Below the pieces are notes generated by a model. It saw only the letters and a list, made by a program, of their open reading frames with translations. It was not told where the DNA came from and did no database searches. This document shows positions 16,197 to 23,619 of a DNA stretch of 64,000 bases, one piece after another; position 1 is the first letter of the stretch, and each line of letters opens with the position of its first letter. The DNA is taken from assembly GCA_019425015.1 (NCBI GenBank), contig JAHYYJ010000013.1, positions 1 to 64,000 on the forward strand, read 5' to 3'. Position numbers and translations under genes: made by a program. Source of the DNA: Collinsella sp. (GTDB taxonomy: Bacteria > Actinomycetota > Coriobacteriia > Coriobacteriales > Coriobacteriaceae).

Positions 16197-16973
16197 TTGA
16201 CGCAGCAGTTTACGATTTCCGCATCCCGACCGGATGGGACGACCATCCCCGTCGTCGTTACCAAAAAGCGCGTCAAGAACTTCAACCTACGCGTCACATC
16301 GAGCGGCGAGGTCCACGCCAGCGCACCGATCGGCGCCAGCCGCGAGCGTATCGAAGCGTTTGTGAAGCGCAACAGCGCCTGGATTATCAGCCGACTTGCC
16401 CAGCGCGAGCAACGTCAGGCGACGGCACGAGAGCCGCTCAGCCCCTCGTCCATCATTGCACTTTGGGGCAAGCCCATCACGGTGCAGGATGCACTCGATC
16501 ACAACTTTGCATCACCCGCACCGCGACCCAAACAGGCCACCTTCGCAAGTTTTATGGGTGCCGATGAATCGGACGAAGGCCCGCAGGCCAAGCGGCACGC
16601 AATCCTCGACGGCCTAACGTCCGACGAGCTCCAAGCCCACATCGACCAGCTCTACGCGTCCGAGGTCACCGCAGCGCTACGCGACATCGTGCACGCGTAC
16701 GAAATCGCAATGGGCGTCACCGTGGCCCGCGTCTCCGTGCGCAGCATGAAAACGCGTTGGGGCTCCTGCACACCCAAAACCGGCGCCATTCGCATCGCGC
16801 GCGAGCTCGCCGCCTACCCTGTCGAATGCCTCGACATGGTTGTCGCCCACGAGCTCGTCCATCTGCTCGAGCCGAGCCACAATCAGCGCTTTCACGCCCT
16901 GCTCGACACGTACTGTCCCAACAATAGAGCACTGTCTCAGCGGCTCAAGCAGCCACCCCTCAACAAGCTCTAG
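16197..16973 (+). CDS. YgjP-type zinc metallopeptidase (DUF45 / UPF0758-like M48 relative)
   Basis: A 258-residue putative zinc protease of the YgjP/DUF45 group. The metal motif HELVHLLEPSHNQRFH (HExxH plus a downstream His) sits about residue 220 and is preceded by the family block MKTRWGSCTPKTGAIRI. An N-terminal beta-rich part (VKNFNLRVTSSGEVHASAP) is also typical. I choose the TTG at 16197, with GAAGGA six bases upstream, because no ATG is available at a suitable spacing. Its biological role is not known. Confidence 0.88.
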   Translation: MTQQFTISASRPDGTTIPVVVTKKRVKNFNLRVTSSGEVHASAPIGASRERIEAFVKRNSAWIISRLAQREQRQATAREPLSPSSIIALWGKPITVQDALDHNFASPAPRPKQATFASFMGADESDEGPQAKRHAILDGLTSDELQAHIDQLYASEVTAALRDIVHAYEIAMGVTVARVSVRSMKTRWGSCTPKTGAIRIARELAAYPVECLDMVVAHELVHLLEPSHNQRFHALLDTYCPNNRALSQRLKQPPLNKL

Positions 16974-16979
16974 CGTCGA

Positions 16980-17465
16980 CTAGCGCACGCGCTCGATCTC
17001 GACGCCGCAGCTTGCCAGGGGCAGGCCAACAGGAGCCCACGGCTTATCGAGCTTTATGCGCACACCAAGCAGCGAGGGATAACGGCGCAGCAGCATCTGG
17101 GCTGTCCCCTCGGCTGCCGCCTCGATGAGCTTAAACGTATGCTCGCGCAGATAGCCATCGACATCGTGGCACACCGAGCCGTAGTCAATCGAGGCATCCA
17201 GGTTATCGTGCTCCCCCGCCGCGCGCAGGTCGGCATAGAGCACCAGAGAAACGATGAACTTCTGACCCAGCGCATTCTCCTCGGGATACACGCCATGGTT
17301 GGCAAAAACCTCAAGGCCGTCAATGACAATGCGATCGGCATGGCGCAGATCGTCATAGCTCACGTGAGGCACCGCCGTTGCGGTGGATATTTCGCCCCTT
17401 CCACGGCGGGCGAGCTCAGCACCTTCAGTCTTGGTTGCATTCTCGGGCAGTTTCTTGTTACTCAA
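16980..17465 (-). CDS. folB: Dihydroneopterin aldolase
   Basis: A 161-residue enzyme of folate or pterin synthesis that splits dihydroneopterin. The aldolase domain starts near residue 43 with ADRIVIDGLEVFANHGVYPEE, contains the active-site SIDYGSVC, and ends with VRIKLDKPWAP (catalytic Lys). About 40 extra residues precede the domain. The start is TTG at 17465 with AAGGAG upstream. It is the last gene of the folE-HD-folB group; folP and folK are not in the window. Confidence 0.93.
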   Translation of the reverse strand: MSNKKLPENATKTEGAELARRGRGEISTATAVPHVSYDDLRHADRIVIDGLEVFANHGVYPEENALGQKFIVSLVLYADLRAAGEHDNLDASIDYGSVCHDVDGYLREHTFKLIEAAAEGTAQMLLRRYPSLLGVRIKLDKPWAPVGLPLASCGVEIERVR

Positions 17466-17508
17466 CGCGATCGTCTCCTTCGTTTAGAACCCCGACCGCG
17501 CAAACTAA

Positions 17509-18090
17509 CTACACGCGAATCGACAGGTTCTTTTTATCATCGCTCCAGTTGCAAGCGTTGCGCGCGGGGCATGCAAAGCAGGCACGCGACGCTTTGTCGG
17601 CTGCATAGAGCAGACGCTCAAGCGGTTGGCTGTTCACGCGCAGCTTTCGATGGCCCAGAATGGCCGTCTTAATGGCTGCGGCATCGGCTGGCTCAAACGC
17701 CACGTCATCGGGCATGCCGCCGAGAATCGCATCAGCGACGCGTTCGCTTGCAACATCATGGGATATACCCGATTCATACTGTTCATCTTTGCCGATATCG
17801 TGAAGAAGTGCCGTGGCGTAGATGACCTCGCGGTCAAATTCGAGCTGCTCCTCGAGATTCTTGATCCACATAATGCGAGCGACATCGAGCAGATGGTCAA
17901 TACCGTGGCGGCAGAAGATACGCCCCGATTCCAACTGTACGATGTTGCCCAGGTGCCGCCGGAACAGCCCGTTGGCACAAATGTAATCAATGCGAGGCAT
18001 GGCACCAAAGGGGGCCAGGCCCGAAGCCATAAAGCCGCGACGCGACGTCCCCTCATCGGTCTTCGATGTAAAGTCGTTGACGACTCTCAT
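17509..18090 (-). CDS. HD-domain phosphohydrolase with C-terminal Cys cluster
   Basis: A 193-residue HD-superfamily protein. The metal motif is ALLHDIGKDEQ, with an upstream histidine in RHGIDHLLDVARI and a downstream ILGHRKL. The C-terminus holds CFACPARNACNW, which could bind a metal or an Fe-S centre. It starts 2 bases after the folE stop and precedes folB, so it is probably co-transcribed with them. Its place suggests a role in dephosphorylating a pterin intermediate, but that is inference; HD proteins act on many nucleotides. Confidence 0.8.
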   Translation of the reverse strand: MRVVNDFTSKTDEGTSRRGFMASGLAPFGAMPRIDYICANGLFRRHLGNIVQLESGRIFCRHGIDHLLDVARIMWIKNLEEQLEFDREVIYATALLHDIGKDEQYESGISHDVASERVADAILGGMPDDVAFEPADAAAIKTAILGHRKLRVNSQPLERLLYAADKASRACFACPARNACNWSDDKKNLSIRV

Positions 18091-18092
18091 GG

Positions 18093-18650
18093 TTAGCGGC
18101 CCAGCATCCTAAAGAAACGCTCCTCGAGCGCGGGATCGGTCTCAAAGACGCCGCGGCGAGCAAGCGTCACGGTCTTGGTGCCGGGCTTTTGCACGCCACG
18201 CATCGTCATGCACATATGCTCGGCCTCCATCAACACAATCGCTCCCTGGGGAGCGAGATAATCCATGAGGGCATCGGCAACCTGTGTGCACAGTTGCTCC
18301 TGCAGCTGAAGACGGCGGGCATAAACCTCAACCGTGCGGGCGAGCTTGGAAAGCCCAGCCACCCGACCGTTAGGGATATAACCAATGGCGGCCTTGCCAT
18401 AAAACGGCAGCAGATGATGTTCGCACAGCGAGTAGAACGTGATGTCGCGCTCGATAACCAAATCGTTCGAAGCGACGACAAAGGTTTTGGACAGGTGCTC
18501 CTCGGCACTCTGGTCCATGCCGCCGGCAATCTCACCATACATACGGGCAACGCGCGCCGGGGTCTCCAGCAGGCCCTCACGAGTTGGGTCCTCGCCTATG
18601 CCCTCAAGCAACAGCTTAATGGCGGCCTCGACTTTTTCCTGATCGACCAT
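18093..18650 (-). CDS. folE: GTP cyclohydrolase I
   Basis: A 185-residue enzyme that converts GTP to dihydroneopterin triphosphate, the first step of folate synthesis. The zinc and catalytic residues are present: FYSLCEHHLLPF (Cys, His, His), the GKAAIGYIPNGRVAGLSKLAR block, and EHMCMTMRGVQKPG (second Cys). The length is normal. It is the first gene of the folE-HD-folB operon, with ATG at 18650. Confidence 0.97.
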   Translation of the reverse strand: MVDQEKVEAAIKLLLEGIGEDPTREGLLETPARVARMYGEIAGGMDQSAEEHLSKTFVVASNDLVIERDITFYSLCEHHLLPFYGKAAIGYIPNGRVAGLSKLARTVEVYARRLQLQEQLCTQVADALMDYLAPQGAIVLMEAEHMCMTMRGVQKPGTKTVTLARRGVFETDPALEERFFRMLGR

Positions 18651-18716
18651 CTGGGCCTCACTTTTCCGATTTCACGTTCGCGCTATGGTACCACGCCCTC
18701 CGGCATCGACCACAAG

Positions 18717-19298
18717 CTACATAGTATGGGTCGAATAGACTGGATCGTCCCGCCAAAGCTGCACAGCGTCGCAAAGCGCAACGCCCTCACGCACAGCGCG
18801 GTCGCGCGTAGCGTTCATATCGATCACACGCTGGTTACTCGAGCCCCTAAAGCGCAACGAGATATCATAAAGATCCTGAACAAACGGGCCATCCACCAAC
18901 ATGTCGAGGCAGGCAAGGATACGGTCCGTCACCTCGGTATGGTGACGGCCACCCGGCATAAGCTCCTCGAGCACGTCGCCGGTAAAGCACCAAATGGTCT
19001 TGCCCGACCCTGCAGGATAGGCCGCACGCACGCGTTCGATAAAGTCAACAAGCCCCGCCTGATTCTCGGGCTCCATAGGCTCGCCGCCCAGAATCGTCAG
19101 GCCATCGATAAAGGGATGGTCGAGACTCTCGATAATCTTGTCCTCGACGGCGCGATCAAAGGGCTCGCCCGCAGCAAAGTCCCACGCGACAGAGTTAAAG
19201 CAGTTCTTGCACCCACGACGGCACCCGCTCACAAACAGAGAAGTACGAACACCTTCCCCATCAGCAATGTCGAAATACTTAATGTTCGCGTAGTTCAT
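18717..19298 (-). CDS. nrdG: Anaerobic ribonucleotide reductase activating enzyme
   Basis: A 193-residue radical SAM enzyme that generates the glycyl radical on NrdD. The 4Fe-4S motif is CRRGCKNC (CX3CX2C), preceded by the short family start NYANIKYFDIADGEGVRTSL and followed by LTILGGEPM. The start ATG at 19298 has AGGAAGG upstream; a longer reading frame exists but lacks a ribosome site. It lies downstream of nrdD, separated by about 430 bases that contain a large palindrome. Confidence 0.95.
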   Translation of the reverse strand: MNYANIKYFDIADGEGVRTSLFVSGCRRGCKNCFNSVAWDFAAGEPFDRAVEDKIIESLDHPFIDGLTILGGEPMEPENQAGLVDFIERVRAAYPAGSGKTIWCFTGDVLEELMPGGRHHTEVTDRILACLDMLVDGPFVQDLYDISLRFRGSSNQRVIDMNATRDRAVREGVALCDAVQLWRDDPVYSTHTM

Positions 19299-19576
19299 AA
19301 GTAACCTTCCTGGGGGTCTGGAGCATATCACCCCGTCCTCAAACATTCTCGGCCTGCGGCCTGCGAAACTGCGGGCGGGACGATATGTCCCGGCCTCATG
19401 CAAAAGGCAACTCAATGAACGAAGCGAACATCGAGTATAGGGTTCGAGGTCCAATAAAAACTGGGTTGCGGCTCAACCGCCATCGCAAGTAAATCGCAGC
19501 TGCAGCTCGAATTATTTCCGCTAAGAACTTCGAGGAGCGAGCAGACTGCATGCTGCATCTCAGCTACATCAACTTG
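19299..19576. other. Intergenic region between nrdD and nrdG, no gene seen
   Basis: Apart from the adjacent palindrome at 19577-19712, I see only the short nrdG leader. No conserved coding potential is apparent. The distance suggests nrdG has its own promoter. Confidence 0.5.
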
Positions 19577-19712
19577 GCTGCCCCGTAGCGAGGCCCCGGA
19601 CCTTTGCTCGATATGAGTTCCGCACGAACAGGAGGCGCCAGTGGCGCCTCCGTCGTGAGCCAGGACTGTCCGAAATAGCGAGTAAGGGTCCGGGGCCTCG
19701 CTACGGGGCAGC
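19577..19712 (-). repeat. Long nested palindrome after nrdD (possible family C member)
   Basis: Outer arms of 26 perfectly paired bases (19577-19602 with 19687-19712) enclose an inner hairpin (GGAGGCGCC / GGCGCCTCC, around 19631-19651). The structure begins 13 bases after the nrdD stop and has no T run. On the minus strand the internal loops read TTTCGGACAG and GTGCGGAACT, similar to the conserved loops of the family C repeats near 27.1-27.5 kb. Confidence 0.7.
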
Positions 19713-19724
19713 TTGGGATGGTTA

Positions 19725-21947
19725 TTAGAGATGCAGCACGCGGTCGCGGATCTCCTCGGTTCGACCCTGGTTCCAGAATTGGGTACCGATGTAGCCGCAC
19801 GTACGGCGAGCGACGTTCATCTTCTCCTGATCGCGGTTGCCGCAGTTGGGGCACTCCCACACCAGCTTGCCGTCATCCTCGACAATCTTGATCTCGCCAT
19901 CGTAGCCGCATACCTGGCAGTAGTCGCTCTTGGTGTTGAGCTCGGCGTACATGATGTTGTCGTAGATGTACTGCATCACGCGGATGACAGCCTTGAGGTT
20001 GTCCTGCATGTTGGGAACCTCGACATAGGAGATGGCACCGCCCGGCGAAAGCTGCTGGAACATGCCCTCGAACTTGAGCTTGTCGAATGCGTCGATCTCC
20101 TCGGACACGTGGACGTGGTAGCTGTTGGTGATGTAGCCCTTGTCCGTCACGCCCGGGATAATGCCAAAACGACGCTGCAGGCACTTGGCGAACTTGTAGG
20201 TCGTCGACTCAAGCGGGGTACCGTACAGCGAGAAGTCAATATCGCTTTCGGCCTTCCACTCCGCGCACTTGTCGTTCATGCGCTGCATGACGGCCATGGC
20301 AAACGGCGTGCCCTCCTTCTCGGTGTGGCTGTGACCCGTCATGTACTTGACGCACTCATACAGACCGGCATAGCCCAGGCTGATGGTGGAATAGCCGCCC
20401 ACGAGCAGCTTATCGATCGTCTCGCCCTTCTTCAGACGCGCCAGGGCACCGTACTGCCAAAGAATCGGCGCGGCATCCGAAAGCGTGCCCATCAGGCGCT
20501 CATGACGGCACAGCAGGGCACGATGGCACAGCTCGAGGCGCTCGTCGAAGATCTTCCAGAACTTGTCCATGTCCTGATGCGAGCTCAGTGCGACATCAGG
20601 CAGGTTAATGGTCACAACACCCTGGTTAAAGCGGCCATAGTACTTAGGCTTGCTCGGGTCGTAGTTCAGTGCATTGGCAACGTTATTAAAGCCGTTGCCC
20701 GAGCGGTCGGGCGTCAGGAAGCTGCGGCAGCCCATGCAGGTATAGCAATCGCCGTTGCCGGCGGTCTCGCCCTTAGACAGCTTGAGCTCGCGCATCTTCT
20801 TCTCGGAGATGTAGTCGGGCACCATGCGCTTGGCGGTGCACTTAGCGGCCAGCTGGGTCAGGTAGAAGTACGGGGAATTCTCGTGAACGTTATCGTCCTC
20901 GAGTACATAGATGAGCTTGGGGAATGCCGGGGTAATCCACACGCCGGCCTCGTTCTTAACGCCCTCGTAGCGCTGGCGAAGCGTCTCCTCCACGATCATG
21001 GCAAGGTCGTGCTTCTCCTGAGGCGTACGGGCCTCGTTAAGATACATAAAGACCGTCACGAACGGCGCCTGGCCGTTCGTGGTCATAAGCGTCACGACCT
21101 GATACTGGATCGTCTGGACGCCGCGACGAATCTCGTCACGCAGACGGTCCTCAACGACCTCGCGGACCTTTTCGGGAGATGCGGAAACGCCGAGCTCCTC
21201 GAGCTCGCGGGCGACCTCGCCGCGAATCTTTTGACGGCTCACCTCGACGAACGGGGCAAGATGGGTCAGCGAAATCGACTGGCCGCCGTACTGGGAGGAA
21301 GCAACCTGGGCGATAATCTGCGTCGCGATGTTGCAGGCAGTCGAGAAGCTGTGCGGCTTCTCGATCAGCGTGCCCGAGATAACGGTGCCGTTCTGGAGCA
21401 TGTCCTCCAGGTTCACCAGGTCGCAGTTATGCATGTGCTGGGCAAAGTAGTCGGAATCGTGGAAGTGGATCAGGCCCTCATTGTGGGCATCCACGATCTC
21501 CTGGGGCAGCAGCACACGCTGAGTCAGGTCCTTGGAAATCTCGCCGGCCATATAGTCACGCTGGACGGAATTGACGGTCGGGTTCTTGTTAGAGTTCTCC
21601 TGCTTGACCTCTTCGTTATTGCACTCGATCAGCGACAAAATCTTGTCGTCGGTCGTGTTCTTCTGGCGCTTCAGGCTCTGAACATAGCGATAGATGATGT
21701 AGTGGCGAGCAACCTCGTAGCAGTCGAGACGCATGATCTCGTCCTCGACCAGATCCTGAATCTCCTCGACCGACACGGTGTGGCCCGCGTTCTCACATGC
21801 CTCGGCGACGTTTTGCGCCGCATAAACCACCTGGCGGTCGGTAAGACGAGAGCTCTCCTCGACCTCCAAGTTTGCGGCGCGGATGGCATTGACGATCTTA
21901 TCGATGTCAAAGACAACCTCGGTGCCGCTGCGCTTGATGATCTTCAT
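19725..21947 (-). CDS. nrdD: Anaerobic ribonucleoside-triphosphate reductase
   Basis: A 740-residue class III reductase making deoxynucleotides without oxygen. An N-terminal ATP-cone region (MKIIKRSGTEVVFDIDKIVNA) is followed by the glycyl-radical barrel. Near the C-terminus the four zinc cysteines appear as CQVCGYDG and WECPNCGN. The radical glycine is in RRTCGYIGTQFWNQGR. I start at ATG 21947, preceded by AAGAGG; an ATG ten codons upstream is less likely. An NrdR-type box lies upstream. Confidence 0.97.
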   Translation of the reverse strand: MKIIKRSGTEVVFDIDKIVNAIRAANLEVEESSRLTDRQVVYAAQNVAEACENAGHTVSVEEIQDLVEDEIMRLDCYEVARHYIIYRYVQSLKRQKNTTDDKILSLIECNNEEVKQENSNKNPTVNSVQRDYMAGEISKDLTQRVLLPQEIVDAHNEGLIHFHDSDYFAQHMHNCDLVNLEDMLQNGTVISGTLIEKPHSFSTACNIATQIIAQVASSQYGGQSISLTHLAPFVEVSRQKIRGEVARELEELGVSASPEKVREVVEDRLRDEIRRGVQTIQYQVVTLMTTNGQAPFVTVFMYLNEARTPQEKHDLAMIVEETLRQRYEGVKNEAGVWITPAFPKLIYVLEDDNVHENSPYFYLTQLAAKCTAKRMVPDYISEKKMRELKLSKGETAGNGDCYTCMGCRSFLTPDRSGNGFNNVANALNYDPSKPKYYGRFNQGVVTINLPDVALSSHQDMDKFWKIFDERLELCHRALLCRHERLMGTLSDAAPILWQYGALARLKKGETIDKLLVGGYSTISLGYAGLYECVKYMTGHSHTEKEGTPFAMAVMQRMNDKCAEWKAESDIDFSLYGTPLESTTYKFAKCLQRRFGIIPGVTDKGYITNSYHVHVSEEIDAFDKLKFEGMFQQLSPGGAISYVEVPNMQDNLKAVIRVMQYIYDNIMYAELNTKSDYCQVCGYDGEIKIVEDDGKLVWECPNCGNRDQEKMNVARRTCGYIGTQFWNQGRTEEIRDRVLHL

Positions 21948-22546
21948 CCTCTTGCCTCTTTCGCGTCGTAGCCTCATTGCGCTTCAGAGCCAAACGATGC
22001 CCGGCAGGGCTTGCCCCTGTCTTGCGGCGCCGTCGCGCAATCTGTGTTCTCGATAAACCATAAGTCCTCATGCGGACAATCCTCGCGGCCGATCAAGCGG
22101 CTCAAAGGCGTGTCCAAATGGGACGAATAAGGTCTTCGTTCTCTGTCCGCCATCTATCATACGACAAAGACGCATCTGTATCCTGTATTCTTTTTTTAGT
22201 TCAAACACAACATATAGTGTTTCAGCAGGTCAAAGCAATTGGTCATTTTGCAGACGCATTAATTATGAGGGGTTCTTGGCAAGTCGGTAAAACGTTACCA
22301 ACACGGCTACCTGCATGGCAGTTATAAAACCCCCTTAGTCAAGCCGCTGACAAATCCTACCAAAACCAAGCCGCTCACGCCAAAAGAATCCAAAAGATTA
22401 TGCTTGACCAACATGTTGCGGTCATGATGGGCCAGGACACATGCAATCTGCCGGCACCCCTACGGGATGCGAAGACCATCGCGTACGGACCTTGGATCAA
22501 TATTTGATGACTTATTTGGCGGCGCGCTTGGTGGCAAAAAACAAAA
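21948..22546. other. nrdD upstream region, mostly non-coding
   Basis: About 600 bases, more AT-rich than the surroundings, between nrdD and the tRNA cluster. It contains the NrdR box at 22205-22220 and presumably the nrdD promoter. Short ORFs here lack ribosome sites. I see no other structured element. Confidence 0.55.
22205..22220 (-). promoter_or_regulatory. NrdR box
   Basis: ACACTATATGTTGTGT on the minus strand matches the known NrdR consensus ACACWATATATWGTGT at 15 of 16 positions. It lies about 260 bases upstream of nrdD. A second box, usually about 31 bases away, is at best weak here. Confidence 0.75.
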
Positions 22547-22574
22547 CAGCCCAGAGGACATAGCCTCTGAGCTG
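22535..22574 (-). terminator. Terminator at the end of the tRNA cluster
   Basis: Stem CAGC-x-CAGAGG / CCTCTG-x-GCTG (22547-22574), followed on the minus strand by TTTTGTTTTTT. It lies directly after tRNA-Val. Confidence 0.8.
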
Positions 22575-22582
22575 CGAACATT

Positions 22583-22657
22583 TGGTGGGCGTTAGAAGAT
22601 TTGAACTTCTGACCTCTTCCGTGTCAGGGAAGCGCTCTCCCCCTGAGCTAAACGCCC
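22583..22657 (-). tRNA. tRNA-Val (GAC)
   Basis: A 75-base cloverleaf with encoded CCA. The acceptor stem GGGCGTT pairs with AACGCCC, the D arm contains TAGCTCAGGGGGAGAGC, the anticodon loop CTGACAC gives GAC, and the T arm contains GTTCAAATC. Confidence 0.95.
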
Positions 22658-22660
22658 AAA

Positions 22661-22736
22661 TGGAGCGGACAACGGGGCTCGAACCCGCGACCCCAACCTT
22701 GGCAAGGTTGTGCTCTACCAACTGAGCCATGTCCGC
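22661..22736 (-). tRNA. tRNA-Gly (GCC), copy 1
   Basis: A 76-base tRNA with encoded CCA. The acceptor GCGGACA pairs with TGTCCGC, the anticodon loop TTGCCAA gives GCC, and the T arm contains GGTTCGAGCC. Identical in sequence to copies 2 and 3. Confidence 0.96.
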
Positions 22737-22878
22737 CTGCGAGGATTTAATATACGGGATGATCGCCCCGAATGCAAGAACTATTTTCGAATAATTTGAA
22801 AATAGTTCGAGCCTCTGGAACGGATTGACCAATCAGGCGAAAAGAACTGATGGCACACTCCCCCGGCCACAACAGCGA

Positions 22879-22979
22879 GCGGGCTCCGGGTGCCCCAGGT
22901 TGCCGCGAAAGAGGAGGGAAGCGTACTTTATGTACGCGACCGACGATTGAGGGGCAAGATGGGGGCACCCGGAGCCCGC
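22879..22979 (+). repeat. Structured intergenic repeat, family B, copy 1
   Basis: Outer arms of 18 perfectly paired bases (22879-22896 with 22962-22979) surround a core reading GAAAGAGGAG, GAAGCGTACTT and CGCGACCGACG. An inner pair, TTGCC / GGCAA, and a hairpin, GCGTAC / GTACGC, lie inside. Copy 2 at 41728-41825 (minus strand) shares the core and has different, still complementary arms. It lies among tRNA genes but in the opposite orientation to them. Confidence 0.8.
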
Positions 22980-22990
22980 GCAGCGTCAAC

Positions 22991-23017
22991 AAAAAACGCG
23001 GTTTGTTAGAACCGCGT
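22991..23017 (-). terminator. Terminator after the tRNA-Gly remnant
   Basis: An 8-bp stem ACGCGGTT / AACCGCGT (22996-23003 with 23010-23017), followed on the minus strand by TTTTT. It stands where the terminator of a complete tRNA would be. Confidence 0.75.
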
Positions 23018-23025
23018 AAGATAGT

Positions 23026-23043
23026 TGGAGCGGACAACGGGGC
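23026..23043 (-). pseudogene. 3' remnant of a fourth tRNA-Gly
   Basis: Eighteen bases identical to the 3' end of the three tRNA-Gly genes, including CCA (TGGAGCGGACAACGGGGC on the plus strand). After this the match stops. A terminator still follows it, so this looks like a tRNA gene whose 5' portion was replaced. The roughly 130 bases beyond it contain several very short hairpins with TTC or TCC loops. Confidence 0.7.
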
Positions 23044-23174
23044 GTCCGCGTATCCGCTTCGCGGATCCGCACCGACTTCGGCCGCCTGCCGGCGACCTCG
23101 CCAGCTCGCTACAAACGCTCCGCGTTTGCTTAACGCTCGCTCCCTCTCGGTTTCGAGCCCATGCGATGGTTACG
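23044..23174. other. Non-coding stretch of small hairpins beside the tRNA-Gly remnant
   Basis: This stretch replaces the expected tRNA body. It contains ATCCGC-TTC-GCGGAT and AAACGC-TCC-GCGTTT and further short inverted repeats. I recognise no gene. Confidence 0.4.
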
Positions 23175-23204
23175 AAAAAGCCCGGCTACCGTGGTAGTCG
23201 GGCT
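23175..23204 (-). terminator. Terminator of tRNA-Gly copy 2
   Basis: A 12-bp stem with one G-U pair (23179-23190 with 23193-23204), followed on the minus strand by TTTTT. Confidence 0.8.
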
Positions 23205-23212
23205 GCTGCGTT

Positions 23213-23288
23213 TGGAGCGGACAACGGGGCTCGAACCCGCGACCCCAACCTTGGCAAGGTTGTGCTCTACCAACTGAGCCATGTCCGC
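23213..23288 (-). tRNA. tRNA-Gly (GCC), copy 2
   Basis: A 76-base tRNA identical to copy 1, with anticodon GCC and encoded CCA. Confidence 0.96.
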
Positions 23289-23292
23289 ATAT

Positions 23293-23320
23293 GTAAACAA
23301 AACGGGCGCCGGAGCGCCCG
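23293..23320 (-). terminator. Terminator of tRNA-Cys
   Basis: A 7-bp stem CGGGCGC / GCGCCCG (23303-23309 with 23314-23320), followed on the minus strand by TTTTGTTT. Confidence 0.75.
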
Positions 23321-23329
23321 GATGTTGCC

Positions 23330-23403
23330 TGGAGGCGAAGCCCGGATTCGAACCGGGGGTAAAGGCTTTGCAGGCCTCTGCCTTACCACTTGGCCACTTC
23401 GCC
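23330..23403 (-). tRNA. tRNA-Cys (GCA)
   Basis: A 74-base tRNA with encoded CCA. The acceptor GGCGAAG pairs with CTTCGCC, and the anticodon arm GGCCTGCAAAGCC gives GCA. Confidence 0.96.
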
Positions 23404-23404
23404 G

Positions 23405-23428
23405 AAAAAGGACCGCTTGAGACGGTCC
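23405..23428 (-). terminator. Terminator of tRNA-Gly copy 3
   Basis: A 6-bp stem GGACCG / CGGTCC (23410-23415 with 23423-23428), followed on the minus strand by TTTTT. Confidence 0.75.
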
Positions 23429-23438
23429 GGAAATGCAA

Positions 23439-23514
23439 TGGAGCGGACAACGGGGCTCGAACCCGCGACCCCAACCTTGGCAAGGTTGTGCTCTACCAAC
23501 TGAGCCATGTCCGC
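23439..23514 (-). tRNA. tRNA-Gly (GCC), copy 3
   Basis: A 76-base tRNA identical to copies 1 and 2. It is the first gene of the cluster in the direction of transcription. Confidence 0.96.
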
Positions 23515-23619
23515 TTGCGGGTTATTAATTTACGCGAGTTACCCAAAAGACGCAAGTACTTTTTTCAAAAAAGTTGTTCGCCACATGCTCTTGGCAGATA
23601 AACATGCCAAAACGATTTA

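Noticed and set aside
19713..21971. A 752-codon plus-strand frame opposite nrdD
   Set aside because: It is the antisense shadow of nrdD, which has all catalytic motifs. The composition of the antisense frame (His, Leu and Val rich) is typical of mirror frames.
22070..22327. An 85-codon plus-strand ORF in the nrdD upstream region
   Set aside because: There is no ribosome site, its composition is unlike coding sequence in this genome, and it covers the NrdR box. I treat it as leader DNA.
22661..23514. Evenly repeated 70-odd-base units that might suggest a repeat array
   Set aside because: They are three identical tRNA-Gly genes plus one remnant, each with its own terminator. There are no short spacers of constant length and no cas genes.
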